From the NCBI GenBank assembly GCA_021789975.1, contig JAJYIT010000016.1, forward strand, positions 25,296 through 89,295: a stretch of DNA of 64,000 nt. Direction: 5' to 3'. Both the position numbers and the translations under genes were made by a program. Numbering within the stretch: the stretch's first letter is position 1; every line of letters begins with the position of its first letter. The notes beneath the pieces are model-generated. The model searched no databases, was not told where the DNA came from, and worked only from the letters and a program-made list of their open reading frames with translations. Shown here one piece after another: positions 44,714 to 53,388 of the stretch. Source of the stretch: Bacteroidota bacterium (GTDB taxonomy: Bacteria; Bacteroidota; Ignavibacteria; Kryptoniales; JAKASW01).

Positions 44714-45447
44714 CCGGCGAAAATCCTACCGCCGATGTAAGTGGCTACGGCTGCAAGCCCGCCGATAGCCATACTCTCAAAGCCGCTTCTCATAGAATTC
44801 TTTCCCGTCACGATGGTCTTGGCGGCGCCTACTCCGAAGAGAACCGTCAAAGTGAGAATACCACTTGCTACCAATCCGAGCGTCGGGCGCATAAACAAGT
44901 AAGGGAGGATAGGCATCAACGCACCGAAAGCGTACGCAAGTCCGGTGGCGACTCCAGACTTCATTGGCGACATGGTCTGGTCCAGCGACAGGCCCAGTTC
45001 TTCCTGCATCATAATGTCCACCCATCTGGACTTATCTGCGGTGACGTGAGATACTATCTTTTCGAGGATTTCTCCTTTGAATCCCTTTGAGATGTAGATC
45101 TCCCTGATCTCTTGTTTCTCAACCTCGGGAAAGTTATCGACTTCGTATCCTTCCCGGTTCATCTCACCACGATAGTATTCTATCTGAGACTTGGTTGAAA
45201 GGTATGCGCCCAGCGCCATTGAGATGGTGCCCCCAATGAGTTCCGCCATGCCGGCGATGAAAATGATGTTGCTCCTTACGCCCGCTCCGTTCACACCCGA
45301 TGCTACTGCGAATGCTGCAACCAACCCATCGTTGGCACCAAAGACAAGCTCGCGTACGATATTCCCGCCGGGTATATGCATCGATTCGGTATGTCCCGGT
45401 GAATCTTTTCCCTGGAGTATTTTACCTCGCCACGTCCACTTTGCCAT
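44710..45447 (-). CDS. VIT1/CCC1-family iron/manganese transporter
   Basis: 245 residues. The N-terminal segment has GNIVRELVFGANDGLVAAFAV, the family signature, then MAELIGGTISMALGAYLSTKSQ. A cytoplasmic helical domain (EYYRGEMNREGYEVDNFPEVE) with acidic residues for metal handling precedes three more membrane helices (FGALMPILPYLFM, ASGILTLTVLFGVGAA, AIGGLAAVATYIG). Family members export Fe(II) or Mn(II) from the cytoplasm. An iron role would suit a heme-rich organism, but the metal cannot be read from the sequence. Confidence 0.92.
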   Translation of the reverse strand: MAKWTWRGKILQGKDSPGHTESMHIPGGNIVRELVFGANDGLVAAFAVASGVNGAGVRSNIIFIAGMAELIGGTISMALGAYLSTKSQIEYYRGEMNREGYEVDNFPEVEKQEIREIYISKGFKGEILEKIVSHVTADKSRWVDIMMQEELGLSLDQTMSPMKSGVATGLAYAFGALMPILPYLFMRPTLGLVASGILTLTVLFGVGAAKTIVTGKNSMRSGFESMAIGGLAAVATYIGGRIFAG

Positions 45448-45702
45448 TCAATAAACCTTTCTTTGAAAGTCATTGTAGAATTAGATAGCTGAGATTTCAA
45501 TTCACGGATTAATGTAGAAACAAAACAAGGTGGTTACCAGTTAAATTTTAAAAACTTTCGCATAGGGGAATCGATCACGACATAGATCGCCGGCTGGATT
45601 TTGCCTCAGAATGGAGGAACAGATCACAGATGGTTTTGTTCCCGTTGCAAGTGTCTTCCCGAATTATACCGGGGTAAACCGGCATTGCACTCCGGCGGCG
45701 CG

Positions 45703-46779
45703 CTAGTTTTGTTGACCGCGGTTTTCCTGCGCCGGATTCAAATCGTCCAACCTTTTGAGCCTGTAGATTAAAGTCGATGCCATCCAGCTTAGGACGAATA
45801 TACCGACAATGAAGTAGCCCATAGTTCCGAAGTCTTTGCTCAGTCTAGAAATGAATTCCCAGAACCAACCCGTTAGCTCAAGCTTGTTCACGATGAGCCC
45901 ACATGCTTCTACGCCACCGACGAAAAACGCTACGAGTATAGACACAAAAGTGATGGTGAGATTATAGTAGAGTTTTCTGAGGGGCCTGACGTACGCCCAT
46001 CCGTACGCCGCGAGCATCAATATTCCGTCTGTCGTGTCGATGAGCGACATGCCTGCGGTGAACAGTGCGGGGAAAAGAAGTATCGACCAAACCGGCAGTC
46101 CTCTCGTTGCTTCGGCCGCGGTTATGCCGAGAAGACCGATTTCTGTCGCCGTATCAAAACCGAGTCCGAACAGGAATCCGAGCGGGTACATGTGCCAGCT
46201 CTTTCGGATCGTCCTGTACAACGGCCGGAAAAAACGCGCGAGAAAACCGCGGTTCTCCAGGAGCTCGTTCAAGGATTGCTCGCTATATTTTCCACCGAGC
46301 CTGACCTGTCTGAAAGTTTTGTAAACGTCGCGGAGTATTACGGTGTTCACCACCGCTATCGCGAATAGAAAAACCGCCGAGACGGTAGTGCCGACTATTC
46401 CTCCGACGCTTCTAAGCTCCGGCAATCTGCGCTGCAAAGTCGCTGCGGCAATTGCTATGACCACCGAGGCAAGCACGACGACTGTAGAATGGCCCAACGA
46501 GAAGAAGAAACCAACTCCTACCGGCCTCCCTCCATCCTGCATGAGCTTTCTCGTGACATTGTCTACTGCTGCTATGTGATCAGCATCCACCGCGTGCCGC
46601 AGACCGAAAGCGTATGCGATGACCGAAGTGCCAATGAGAAGTGGAAAATTGCGAAAAGTCATCAGAGCAGCGCCCCAGACTGCCACGTTCACACTCAGAA
46701 GCAACGCGTACAACCCAAGAATTTTATTGCGTAAGTTGTTCTCTCCATCATCGAAGAGACTCAGTAAACGACCTATCAT
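45703..46779 (-). CDS. NiCoT-family nickel/cobalt permease
   Basis: 358 residues with about eight membrane helices. The signature GLRHAVDADHIAAVDNVTR in helix II is diagnostic of HoxN/NixA/HupN permeases. Further family motifs are FFSLGHSTVV, LGFDTATEIGLL and AGMSLIDTTDGILM. Nickel would feed hydrogenase or urease, cobalt would feed cobalamin, but neither system is encoded in this window and no cobalamin riboswitch was recognised upstream. No clear ribosome site before the ATG at 46779. Confidence 0.94.
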   Translation of the reverse strand: MIGRLLSLFDDGENNLRNKILGLYALLLSVNVAVWGAALMTFRNFPLLIGTSVIAYAFGLRHAVDADHIAAVDNVTRKLMQDGGRPVGVGFFFSLGHSTVVVLASVVIAIAAATLQRRLPELRSVGGIVGTTVSAVFLFAIAVVNTVILRDVYKTFRQVRLGGKYSEQSLNELLENRGFLARFFRPLYRTIRKSWHMYPLGFLFGLGFDTATEIGLLGITAAEATRGLPVWSILLFPALFTAGMSLIDTTDGILMLAAYGWAYVRPLRKLYYNLTITFVSILVAFFVGGVEACGLIVNKLELTGWFWEFISRLSKDFGTMGYFIVGIFVLSWMASTLIYRLKRLDDLNPAQENRGQQN

Positions 46780-47039
46780 CGTGCCCGGCTAATTCCTAAA
46801 GTTGCTGTTGATGAAAAAGACAACCACGTCTAATCTAAATTACCCGGGCGGGTCGTTCAAGGCGTTTCCGTCCCCGAATTCACGTGCGTCGTTCGCCTTC
46901 ATACAACTCGTGTCGTTGATAATCACCGGATCATCCGAGTATATTGTGCGGAAGTTTCTCTCCATTCTTACAGAGGGACTGATCATCAATTCCGCTTCAA
47001 TGTCAAAAGGCTTATACTCAAGATGGTACAGGTGTAATT

Positions 47040-47675
47040 ATGACTTCATACATATCGGATCTCGTGATACAGATAATCAGATACCTTGGCTACCCCGGTA
47101 TTTTTATTCTCATGACTCTGGAAAGTGTCAACATACCGATACCCTCCGAAGTGATCATGCCTTTCTCCGGTTTTCTTGTCCAGAACGGGACTTTCAATTT
47201 CTGGGTTGTAGCTCTGGTAGGCACGCTCGGTAATGTCGCAGGATCCCTGCTCTCCTACTATCTGGCCGAGTGGATTCTCTATATAAGAAACAGATATAAG
47301 TTTTTGCGTTTGTTGCTTTCTGAGAAACATCTGGAGAAGACCAACATATGGTTTCGCAAGTACGGTTCCTATTCGATATTTTTCGGTAGAGTGGTTCCTG
47401 TCGTGAGAACTTTCATATCTCTTCCTGCTGGCATCGGCAAGATGAATGCGGCCAAGTTTACTTCTCTCACGTTTCTAGGCTCAGCTTTATGGTCAGTCTT
47501 CCTGACGTATATTGGTCTGCTCTTGGGCAGCAACTGGACGAGGATCCAGCGTTACTTTCACCAGGCTGATTATGTCATATTGATTCTAATCGTGGTATCC
47601 GCTCTCTACTTTTTGATCAGAAGGAAGAAGAGCAGGGTAGATGATGGAGACAGGGGAGAGGGGCCGGTCTCTTGA
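47040..47675 (+). CDS. DedA-family membrane protein
   Basis: 211 residues. Start YLGYPGIFILMTLESVNIPIPSEVIMPFSGFL is the classic DedA motif. Then GTLGNVAGSLLSYYLAEW, the FGRVVPVVRTFISLPAGIGKMN motif with the conserved arginines, a third hydrophobic region and a C-terminal helix. Members act in undecaprenyl phosphate or phospholipid flipping and membrane homeostasis. It lies alone on the plus strand, 116 bases upstream of the small exported protein. Confidence 0.93.
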   Translation: MTSYISDLVIQIIRYLGYPGIFILMTLESVNIPIPSEVIMPFSGFLVQNGTFNFWVVALVGTLGNVAGSLLSYYLAEWILYIRNRYKFLRLLLSEKHLEKTNIWFRKYGSYSIFFGRVVPVVRTFISLPAGIGKMNAAKFTSLTFLGSALWSVFLTYIGLLLGSNWTRIQRYFHQADYVILILIVVSALYFLIRRKKSRVDDGDRGEGPVS

Positions 47676-47791
47676 ATTTTCCTCTTTAACCTTTTGAATC
47701 CGGAAGCATCTAAGAACTGGTGTGCATTATTGACCCTGAGCATATTCAAACGACCTCGTTTAGCAGGACGGGGTCTGAAAGGAGAATCGTT

Positions 47792-48211
47792 ATGAGAAAG
47801 ATCGTGTTGCTGTTCGGAGTGCTTCTGATTGCAAGCTCGGGATTTTGCCAGGGGATGGGCCAAGGTCGTCCATATTATGATCAGTCGAAGGTCGTGACTA
47901 TCTCAGGCACTATCCAGAGACTCGATACGATAACAGGAAGGATGGGAAATTTTCATTTGATTCGTCTCACCGTGAGGGACTCTTCGGGGACCACTTCGGT
48001 AAATGTGGGACCGAGCAGCTACCTGGATGAACAGAAGGCATCGTTCAAGGTTGGTGATAAGGTAAAGGTTACAGGTGCCCGGATGGCATTCAATGGCAAC
48101 GATGTGATCTTTGCTGCGCAGATCGAAGATGGCGGCAAAACAATAAAACTTCGAGACGAATCGGGGCGGCCGCTTTGGTCCAGGGGTGGAATGATGATGA
48201 GACAACGGTAG
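47792..48211 (+). CDS. small exported OB-fold-like protein
   Basis: 139 residues from the ATG at 47792, which follows AAGGAG. Sec signal MRKIVLLFGVLLIASSGFCQ, then a beta-rich body with VVTISGTIQRLDTITGRMGNFHLIRLTVRD, VNVGPSSYLDEQKASFKVGDKVKVTG and DVIFAAQIEDGGKTIKLRDESG, the pattern of small OB-fold proteins of periplasm or envelope. It ends in a Met/Arg-rich tail (WSRGGMMMRQR), which in other proteins suggests metal contact. Function unknown. Confidence 0.75.
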   Translation: MRKIVLLFGVLLIASSGFCQGMGQGRPYYDQSKVVTISGTIQRLDTITGRMGNFHLIRLTVRDSSGTTSVNVGPSSYLDEQKASFKVGDKVKVTGARMAFNGNDVIFAAQIEDGGKTIKLRDESGRPLWSRGGMMMRQR

Positions 48212-48226
48212 TCGGATGATCGCGTG

Positions 48227-48256
48227 ACGCCGAAGGGATGTCTCTCTTTTCGGCGT
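48227..48256 (+). terminator. possible terminator after the OB-fold gene
   Basis: A perfect 8-bp stem ACGCCGAA (48227-48234) / TTCGGCGT (48249-48256) with a 14-base loop starts 16 bases after the stop. The following U-tract is weak (ATTTGAATTTTG), so efficiency is uncertain. Confidence 0.5.
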
Positions 48257-48328
48257 GCGCCATTTGAATTTTGTATTGACCGAAATTGCTTACTCATTTG
48301 ACTTCGCTGGAACTTACCTGACCGACAA

Positions 48329-48562
48329 TCAACTTTGTCTTTCATCTGGAATTGACAGATCTCTAATCGTCGGATCAATCCTTGAGCGTGATAGACTGAG
48401 GTTGTAATCGTTTGTCTTAGATGCCCATAAGTCAGTTTGAAGTGAATTATTATTCATCTTGTAGTGCCACATTGGCAAGCCTTCTGGCTGTTCGATCGTT
48501 CCACAGTTTTGATTCCCCAGGTTCCCTAACCATCCATAATATGCAGAGTGATGCGATTTCAT
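48329..48562 (-). CDS. possible small protein of 77 residues
   Basis: The frame starts with ATG at 48562, six bases after a perfect GGAGG ribosome site, which is stronger than that of many real genes here. The product (begins MKSHHSAYYGWLGNLGNQ, ends RDLSIPDERQS) has no signal peptide, no membrane helix, a single Cys and no family I recognise. The first half is rich in Gly, Asn and Tyr. It lies in a 675-base gap between the OB-fold gene and purC. It could be a genuine small protein, a peptide precursor or chance. Confidence 0.35.
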   Translation of the reverse strand: MKSHHSAYYGWLGNLGNQNCGTIEQPEGLPMWHYKMNNNSLQTDLWASKTNDYNLSLSRSRIDPTIRDLSIPDERQS

Positions 48563-48886
48563 AATTTCCTCCGCCCGGATCGTTGCGAGCCAAGGTAGGA
48601 TGGGACAATCCCTCATTTGGTGTTCGAAACATTAAGGAATCGTTATTACGAGGTGTAGGGGGAAGAGAATCCCTTTTGATATGGAAACAAGAGTGATAAC
48701 TTAGAAGCCGCTTACCTTGTCTCCCAATAGAACAATACCCGGACTGCCCCCCAATTTGTCACTCCGGGACAACAAAAGAATCAGTGTACCAGAAAGATTT
48801 TTGTAACTTACACTGGGTCAACGAGTTATCGCCTTGACTTTTCGGCGTGTTTTTGTTATTATTTTACGAATTTCAGCGGAGGTCTA
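48563..48886. other. intergenic region before the purC cluster
   Basis: 324 bases with no gene recognised. It must contain the promoter of the long plus-strand purC cluster and, on the other strand, that of the possible 77-residue protein. No PurR-like or riboswitch-like structure was recognised. Confidence 0.4.
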
Positions 48887-49651
48887 TTGGCCAAAAAGGA
48901 AAAAAGGTTGATCTACTCCAGAGGGAGATCAAAAACACTGTACTCTCTCCCTCAGGATGATATTCTCCTCGCTGAATTCCGTCCCGATTTGGCGGTTGAC
49001 GGTAAAAAGACGTTCAAGATCAAAGATAGACCCAGGATAGCTTCGGAACTTCAAGCTTTTATTTTTGCCTACCTTGAGACGTATCAGATCCCTACGCATT
49101 TCTTCAGCCAATCGGGCGGTGAACTTCTTGTTAAGAGGCTTAGCATAATACCGGTGGAGGTCACAGTACGAAATTCGGCATCCTTGTCATTTTCCAAGCA
49201 CTTCAAACACTTCAAGCCCAAACAACAGTTGGATTTTCCTATCTTTGAATACGCATTGGAGGATGAATCCGGGGAGCATGCCGTCAACGATACGCATCTT
49301 TATGCGCTCCAAGTAATAAGCCCCGAAGAGTATCGGACCATGAATAGACTTGCCAGCAAGATCGACGCTGTGATGAAGAGTTTCCTTGAGAGACGTGGTT
49401 TTACGCTTGTCGATATTACTTTGAAGTTCGGAAGGTACAGAGGTGTGATAATGCTTGGCGATGAAATATCACCGGAGAATTTTACTGTAATAGATAATGT
49501 ATCGGGCGAGGAGATTTCGGTGGCTTCTGCACGAGACTCCAGAGAAGCTTCCAAACAATACCAGCTCGTCTACGATCGCATCCTGCCTGCCCCTAAGGGG
49601 CCCTTGTCGAAAAGTCCGGTCGGGCATTCCAGCGCGAAGCGCAGAGCATAA
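48887..49651 (+). CDS. purC: phosphoribosylaminoimidazole-succinocarboxamide synthase
   Basis: 254 residues, TTG start nine bases or so after GGAGG. Joins CAIR and aspartate in purine synthesis. Seen: LIYSRGRSKTLYSL (nucleotide-binding strand), VKRLSIIPVEVTVRN, the DEISPENFTVID motif (usually GDEISPDTFRLWD) and a preceding LKFGRYRGVIML stretch. Length is typical for the bacterial enzyme, and the tail (LPAPKGPLSKSP) is variable. First gene of a tight plus-strand cluster that mixes purine and phospholipid genes. Confidence 0.92.
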   Translation: MAKKEKRLIYSRGRSKTLYSLPQDDILLAEFRPDLAVDGKKTFKIKDRPRIASELQAFIFAYLETYQIPTHFFSQSGGELLVKRLSIIPVEVTVRNSASLSFSKHFKHFKPKQQLDFPIFEYALEDESGEHAVNDTHLYALQVISPEEYRTMNRLASKIDAVMKSFLERRGFTLVDITLKFGRYRGVIMLGDEISPENFTVIDNVSGEEISVASARDSREASKQYQLVYDRILPAPKGPLSKSPVGHSSAKRRA

Positions 49652-49657
49652 TCGCTG

Positions 49658-50323
49658 ATGTTTCCAAGAATGACCGAGTACGGTTCGGGCGTAGTCGCCT
49701 ACATCGTGATTTTCTCTGTAGCGATAGTACTCCTTACCTTTTTGATCGTGTCGCTTCCGGTAAGAATTGTCCTGGTCGCCCTTGCCGCTTGCGTATCGGG
49801 CTTCACTCTCTTTTTCTTCCGGGATCCCGATCGCACCCCCACAATCGGCGGTGACGAAGCTGTAGTATCGCCCGCAGACGGGAAGGTAATCTACGTCGGA
49901 GATGTTGAAGAGAAGGAGTTTCTCTGCTCGAAGGCAAGAATGATTAGCATCTTTATGTCGCCGGCAAACGTGCATGTCAACCGTGTTCCAATCAACGGGA
50001 CAATCCGGTTTCTTAAATATGTCAAAGGAGAGTACCTGGTCGCGTTCCACGAGAAATCGAGCGAGAGAAATGAAAGGATGCTCATCGGCATAGAGAACAA
50101 AGGCCAGCGGGTACTTTTCAAGCAGATTGCCGGTTTCATCGCACGAAGGATTGTCTGCACTCTTTCTGAGGGGCAGAGTGTCAAGGCCGGCGACAGATTC
50201 GGTATGATCAAGTTTGGGTCGCGCGTCGATGTTTTTGTTCCGCTCAATTGTGACATCAGGGTAAAGCTGGACGACAGAACATACGCGGGAAGCACACTAT
50301 TAGGAGTGTTACAAAATGAATAG
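49658..50323 (+). CDS. psd: phosphatidylserine decarboxylase, short (archaeal-type) form
   Basis: 221 residues. Makes phosphatidylethanolamine; self-cleaves to give a pyruvoyl group. Two N-terminal membrane segments precede FFRDPDRTP, VVSPADGKVIYVGDV, FMSPANVHVNRVPINGTI and the C-terminal processing motif at GMIKFGSRVDVFVP, where the Gly-Ser pair is the cleavage site. The short length is that of the class with an FGS motif. The stop overlaps the pssA start by 8 bases, the natural partner enzyme. Confidence 0.95.
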   Translation: MFPRMTEYGSGVVAYIVIFSVAIVLLTFLIVSLPVRIVLVALAACVSGFTLFFFRDPDRTPTIGGDEAVVSPADGKVIYVGDVEEKEFLCSKARMISIFMSPANVHVNRVPINGTIRFLKYVKGEYLVAFHEKSSERNERMLIGIENKGQRVLFKQIAGFIARRIVCTLSEGQSVKAGDRFGMIKFGSRVDVFVPLNCDIRVKLDDRTYAGSTLLGVLQNE

Positions 50324-51110
50324 AAGAAGAAAAAGAAACATCCATATATCAAGGGCAGTTATTCCGAGTTTCTTTACTATACTAAACATGTTCTCGGGGT
50401 TTCTGGCAATACTCTCGTCTGCTGAGAAAGATTTCATTTCAGCGGCGTGGTTTGTGATATTGGCGGCGGTATTCGATGCGCTCGATGGTGTCATGGCCAG
50501 ATTGACAAGGAGCTCCAGTGAATTCGGAGTTGAGCTGGACTCGCTGTCCGATCTTATCTCGTTCGGAGTCGCCCCATCATTTATGCTGTACAAACTTGGT
50601 CTTCATTCGTTGGGTTCGATCGGTACTATAGCGAGCGCAATGGTGATGGTGTTCGGAGGGCTGCGTCTTGCCCGATTCAACGTACAGCTTGTCGGGTTCG
50701 ATAAGGATTATTTTAAGGGATTACCGATCCCTTCCACCGCGATCACAATCAGCTCCTTCGTGCTGCTCTTTTATGACAGATATTTGGGCCAGTTAAACGC
50801 TAACGCGGTTCCACTGTTACCGGTGCTTGCTGTTGGACTCAGCCTGTTGATGGTCAGTACCGTTCGCTACGATACGATACCGAAGTTGAGCAAGCGAGGT
50901 ATAAGGTCACACCCGTTAAGGTTCTCAGTCTTCATTACCGGTCTCGCGATTGCCGTTGCAAGTCAGGGAAGAGCTTTGTTCTGGCTGTTCCTTCTTTATA
51001 TTGTGGGGGGACTTGTTCGGTGGCTGTACGAGCACATAAAATCGCTCCTGACCTCAAGAAGGCACGACGAAACGGATGAGGACGTGGAACTAAGCAGCTT
51101 TGACTTATAA
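50316..51110 (+). CDS. pssA: CDP-diacylglycerol-serine phosphatidyltransferase
   Basis: 264 residues. Makes phosphatidylserine, the substrate of Psd. The CDP-alcohol phosphotransferase motif DALDGVMARLTRSSSEFGVELDSLSD matches D-X2-DG-X2-AR-X8-G-X3-D-X3-D. Seven or eight hydrophobic segments follow and the C-terminus is charged (EHIKSLLTSRRHDETDE). Overlaps psd by 8 bases, so the two are translated together. Confidence 0.95.
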   Translation: MNRRRKRNIHISRAVIPSFFTILNMFSGFLAILSSAEKDFISAAWFVILAAVFDALDGVMARLTRSSSEFGVELDSLSDLISFGVAPSFMLYKLGLHSLGSIGTIASAMVMVFGGLRLARFNVQLVGFDKDYFKGLPIPSTAITISSFVLLFYDRYLGQLNANAVPLLPVLAVGLSLLMVSTVRYDTIPKLSKRGIRSHPLRFSVFITGLAIAVASQGRALFWLFLLYIVGGLVRWLYEHIKSLLTSRRHDETDEDVELSSFDL

Positions 51111-51122
51111 AAGGAGAAGAGC

Positions 51123-51437
51123 TTGTTCAAGGCGAGGATAGAGGTTACACTCAAAGCTAAGATACTCGACCCTCAAGGAAAGGCGATAGAGAGCAGCCTG
51201 CACAACCTGGGGTTTCTGAACGTGAGTCGGGTAAGGACCGGAAAGAACATTGAACTGTTCGTGGAAGTCGCGACCCTTGACGACGCCGTTTCCGCCGTGC
51301 GGTTGGCGTGCGAGAAGCTTCTTGCCAATCCGGTGACCGAAGAATACGAGTCGGAGCTCTTCAGCGCAGACGGGATATCACTGGCCCGTTTCTCGAGCCG
51401 GGATAAGTCGCCTCGCAGCGCTGAGAAAGCAGAATGA
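51123..51437 (+). CDS. purS: phosphoribosylformylglycinamidine synthase subunit PurS
   Basis: 104 residues, TTG start after AGGAG. Small subunit that bridges PurL and PurQ in the multi-subunit FGAM synthase. Begins [21 protein letters not shown], then [22 protein letters not shown], the PurS signature. A 20-residue polar tail follows the usual end. Its stop overlaps the purQ start by four bases. purL itself is not in the window. Confidence 0.93.
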   Translation: MFKARIEVTLKAKILDPQGKAIESSLHNLGFLNVSRVRTGKNIELFVEVATLDDAVSAVRLACEKLLANPVTEEYESELFSADGISLARFSSRDKSPRSAEKAE

Positions 51438-52135
51438 CTGTGGCACGACAGGTCGGTGTCGTTGTATTTCCTGGATCCAATTGCGACAGAGATACCTATA
51501 ATGCTTTCGGCTCAGTGCTCCATCAGAAAGTCAAGTTCTTGTGGCATAAGGACACGAGCCTCGACGGAGTTGATGTGGTCGTCTTGCCGGGTGGATTTTC
51601 GTACGGTGACTATCTGCGCTCGGGTGCAATAGCGAGGTTTTCGCCGATAATGAATGAGGTTAAGAAATTTGCGGACCGTGGCGGCATTGTACTGGGCATA
51701 TGCAATGGTTTTCAGGTCTTGGTTGAAGCTGGGATTTTGCCCGGTGCTCTGGTAAAGAATGAAAATCTGAAATTCGTTTGCAGGCATGTCTATATTCGAG
51801 TTGAGAACACCGAAACTCCTTTCACCTCGCAGATGAAAAAGGGGCAGGTTCTGAAAGTACCGATTGCCCACGGGGACGGGAACTTCTATGCTGACGACGA
51901 CACTTTGAAGAGATTGCAGGACAATGACGAGATCGTGTTTCGATATTCAACAAGCGCGGGAGAGACTACCCGCACCGCCAATCCCAACGGGTCGCTTGAC
52001 AATATTGCCGGCGTTGTGAATCGCCGTCGAAATGTCCTCGGTATGATGCCGCATCCGGAGCGTGCGAGTGAACAGATCCTCGGAAGTGCAAGCGGTGTCA
52101 TGGTTTTGAAATCGGTGATCGAAAGTCTAAATTGA
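51434..52135 (+). CDS. purQ: phosphoribosylformylglycinamidine synthase, glutaminase subunit
   Basis: 233 residues. Class I glutaminase that supplies ammonia to PurL. Start [18 protein letters not shown], oxyanion motif [18 protein letters not shown], nucleophile Cys90 in GICNGFQVL and the catalytic His-Glu in [11 protein letters not shown] are all present. ATGA overlap with purS. The first tatA gene starts 18 bases after its stop. Confidence 0.97.
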   Translation: MTVARQVGVVVFPGSNCDRDTYNAFGSVLHQKVKFLWHKDTSLDGVDVVVLPGGFSYGDYLRSGAIARFSPIMNEVKKFADRGGIVLGICNGFQVLVEAGILPGALVKNENLKFVCRHVYIRVENTETPFTSQMKKGQVLKVPIAHGDGNFYADDDTLKRLQDNDEIVFRYSTSAGETTRTANPNGSLDNIAGVVNRRRNVLGMMPHPERASEQILGSASGVMVLKSVIESLN

Positions 52136-52153
52136 GGGGAAAAGGAGGCTGCC

Positions 52154-52333
52154 ATGTTCGATTCCATCGGTCCGACTGAATTAATCATCATCATCGGTGC
52201 GTTGCTGCTTCTGTTCGGCGGGAAAAAAATACCTGAGTTGGCGCAGGGCATCGGTAAGGGAATTAAGGAGTTCAAGAAGGCTGTAAAGGAGCCTGAAGAG
52301 AAACAGGAAAAAGAAGTGGACAAGAAGGACTGA
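52154..52333 (+). CDS. tatA: TatA-family translocase protein, copy 1
   Basis: 59 residues, after a strong AGGAGG site; it is short and easy to miss. Pattern: a short N-terminus with Glu9 ([10 protein letters not shown]), one membrane helix ([11 protein letters not shown]), the [10 protein letters not shown] hinge, then an amphipathic helix ([13 protein letters not shown]) and an acidic/basic tail. This is the canonical TatA/E form, which makes the pore of the twin-arginine export pathway. No tatC lies in the window. First of four successive paralogues on the same strand. Confidence 0.92.
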   Translation: MFDSIGPTELIIIIGALLLLFGGKKIPELAQGIGKGIKEFKKAVKEPEEKQEKEVDKKD

Positions 52334-52353
52334 GGGGGAGGTAGTCCTTAAGC

Positions 52354-52608
52354 ATGTTTGAAAATATCGGAATCGGTGAACTTTTTCTGATCATCATCGT
52401 GCTGATAGTCTTTTTCGGCCCGAGACGCATTCCGGATATCGCTCAGTCAGTCGGAAAAGGATTACGGGAATTCAGGCGGGCTATGAAAGACGTCCAGGAT
52501 GAAGTCGCCAGGACGATTTACGAGACACCGAATCAAGATAAAGCGGGCAAGAAGGAAGAGCGCCGCTCATGGTTTGCAGATACAAATCGCTGGCGTGGAA
52601 AGGTGTAA
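52354..52608 (+). CDS. tatA: TatA-family translocase protein, copy 2
   Basis: 84 residues, GGGAGG ribosome site. Glu9 in FENIGIGELF, membrane helix LIIIVLIVFF, hinge FGPRRIPDIAQ, amphipathic helix SVGKGLREFRRAMKDVQDEV, and a longer polar tail that ends WFADTNRWRGKV. It has the Gly-Pro hinge shared by copies 3 and 4, and the E9 residue of copy 1, so it is intermediate. Twenty bases after copy 1, surely the same transcript. Confidence 0.92.
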   Translation: MFENIGIGELFLIIIVLIVFFGPRRIPDIAQSVGKGLREFRRAMKDVQDEVARTIYETPNQDKAGKKEERRSWFADTNRWRGKV

Positions 52609-52786
52609 CATCTGGTCTGGGGCGTGAGGATTTGATGGTCTGCGATGAGCGTGGGGATCCGTCAAGAATGGACGCATCGGAAGAATCGCAAAGCCTAGTT
52701 CGAAACATGAAGCTTAATTGAGCCGTTGAGTCTGACGAATGGCGAGGAATCCACAATTTTGTTGCACACCATTTGACTTTCATGCT

Positions 52787-52820
52787 ATCGTAACAGGGGT
52801 TAAATTAACCCAGCTACGAT
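52787..52820. promoter_or_regulatory. nested inverted repeat upstream of tatA copy 3
   Basis: An outer pair ATCGTA (52787-52792) / TACGAT (52815-52820) encloses an inner palindrome GGGTTAAATTAACCC (52797-52811). It lies 42 bases before the third tatA start in a 253-base gap, so it may be an operator or an RNA stem that sets off copies 3 and 4 from the purine cluster. Confidence 0.4.
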
Positions 52821-52861
52821 GAATGCAGCAGAACGAATCGAAATAAAACGTAGGTAAAGAC

Positions 52862-53128
52862 ATGCTAGAGGATCTCTTTAGCTGGGACAAGCTACTTCTG
52901 ATATTGATTGTGCTCATAGTCTTCTTCGGACCAAAGCGCATTCCCGAGATCGCCCAATCGATTGGCAAGGGTATCAGGGAGTTCAAGAAATCAATGAAAG
53001 ATGTCCAGGATGAGATTTCGAAATCTGCGGATGATGCTCCGGTGTCCAGATCGAAATCGATTCAAGAGCCGACGATGAATCAGGACATCAAGCAGGAGCC
53101 GCAAACAAAATCCGAGATTAAGTCCTAA
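52862..53128 (+). CDS. tatA: TatA-family translocase protein, copy 3
   Basis: 88 residues. N-terminus MLEDLFSWDKLL, membrane helix LILIVLIVFF, hinge FGPKRIPEIAQ, helix SIGKGIREFKKSMKDVQDEIS, then a Ser/Gln/Lys-rich tail. The position that is Glu or Gln in ordinary TatA proteins is Asp-Lys here. The ribosome site is weak. It lies after a 253-base gap and may have its own promoter. Confidence 0.9.
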   Translation: MLEDLFSWDKLLLILIVLIVFFGPKRIPEIAQSIGKGIREFKKSMKDVQDEISKSADDAPVSRSKSIQEPTMNQDIKQEPQTKSEIKS

Positions 53129-53388
53129 GCCCCGCCTGCTTCCCACAGTCTCAGCTTTGTGATATAAGAAGGATAGCCGCACCATCCTGAGAGGCATACC
53201 ATGGCCTGGTGGCGGTTACCCGGAAGAGACTCTTGCCCACATTGCGTGTTGATTCCAGCTTTGAAGAAAGCCGCGATAATTTTAAATTAATACGCTTCCA
53301 GTTTTTTGAAACTGACCGTTCATACATTGATGATACAACACCGGAACCTGGGCGGGTTGAACCGCGGTAAATTCCGGAGAAGGACAAT

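Noticed and set aside
46780..47039. Cobalamin or nickel riboswitch/operator before the NiCoT permease
   Set aside because: No B12-box-like or NikR-type palindrome could be recognised in the gap.
46802..47233. 143-codon frame upstream of and overlapping the DedA gene
   Set aside because: Its second half lies in another frame of the clearly recognised DedA gene, and the first part has no family features or ribosome site.
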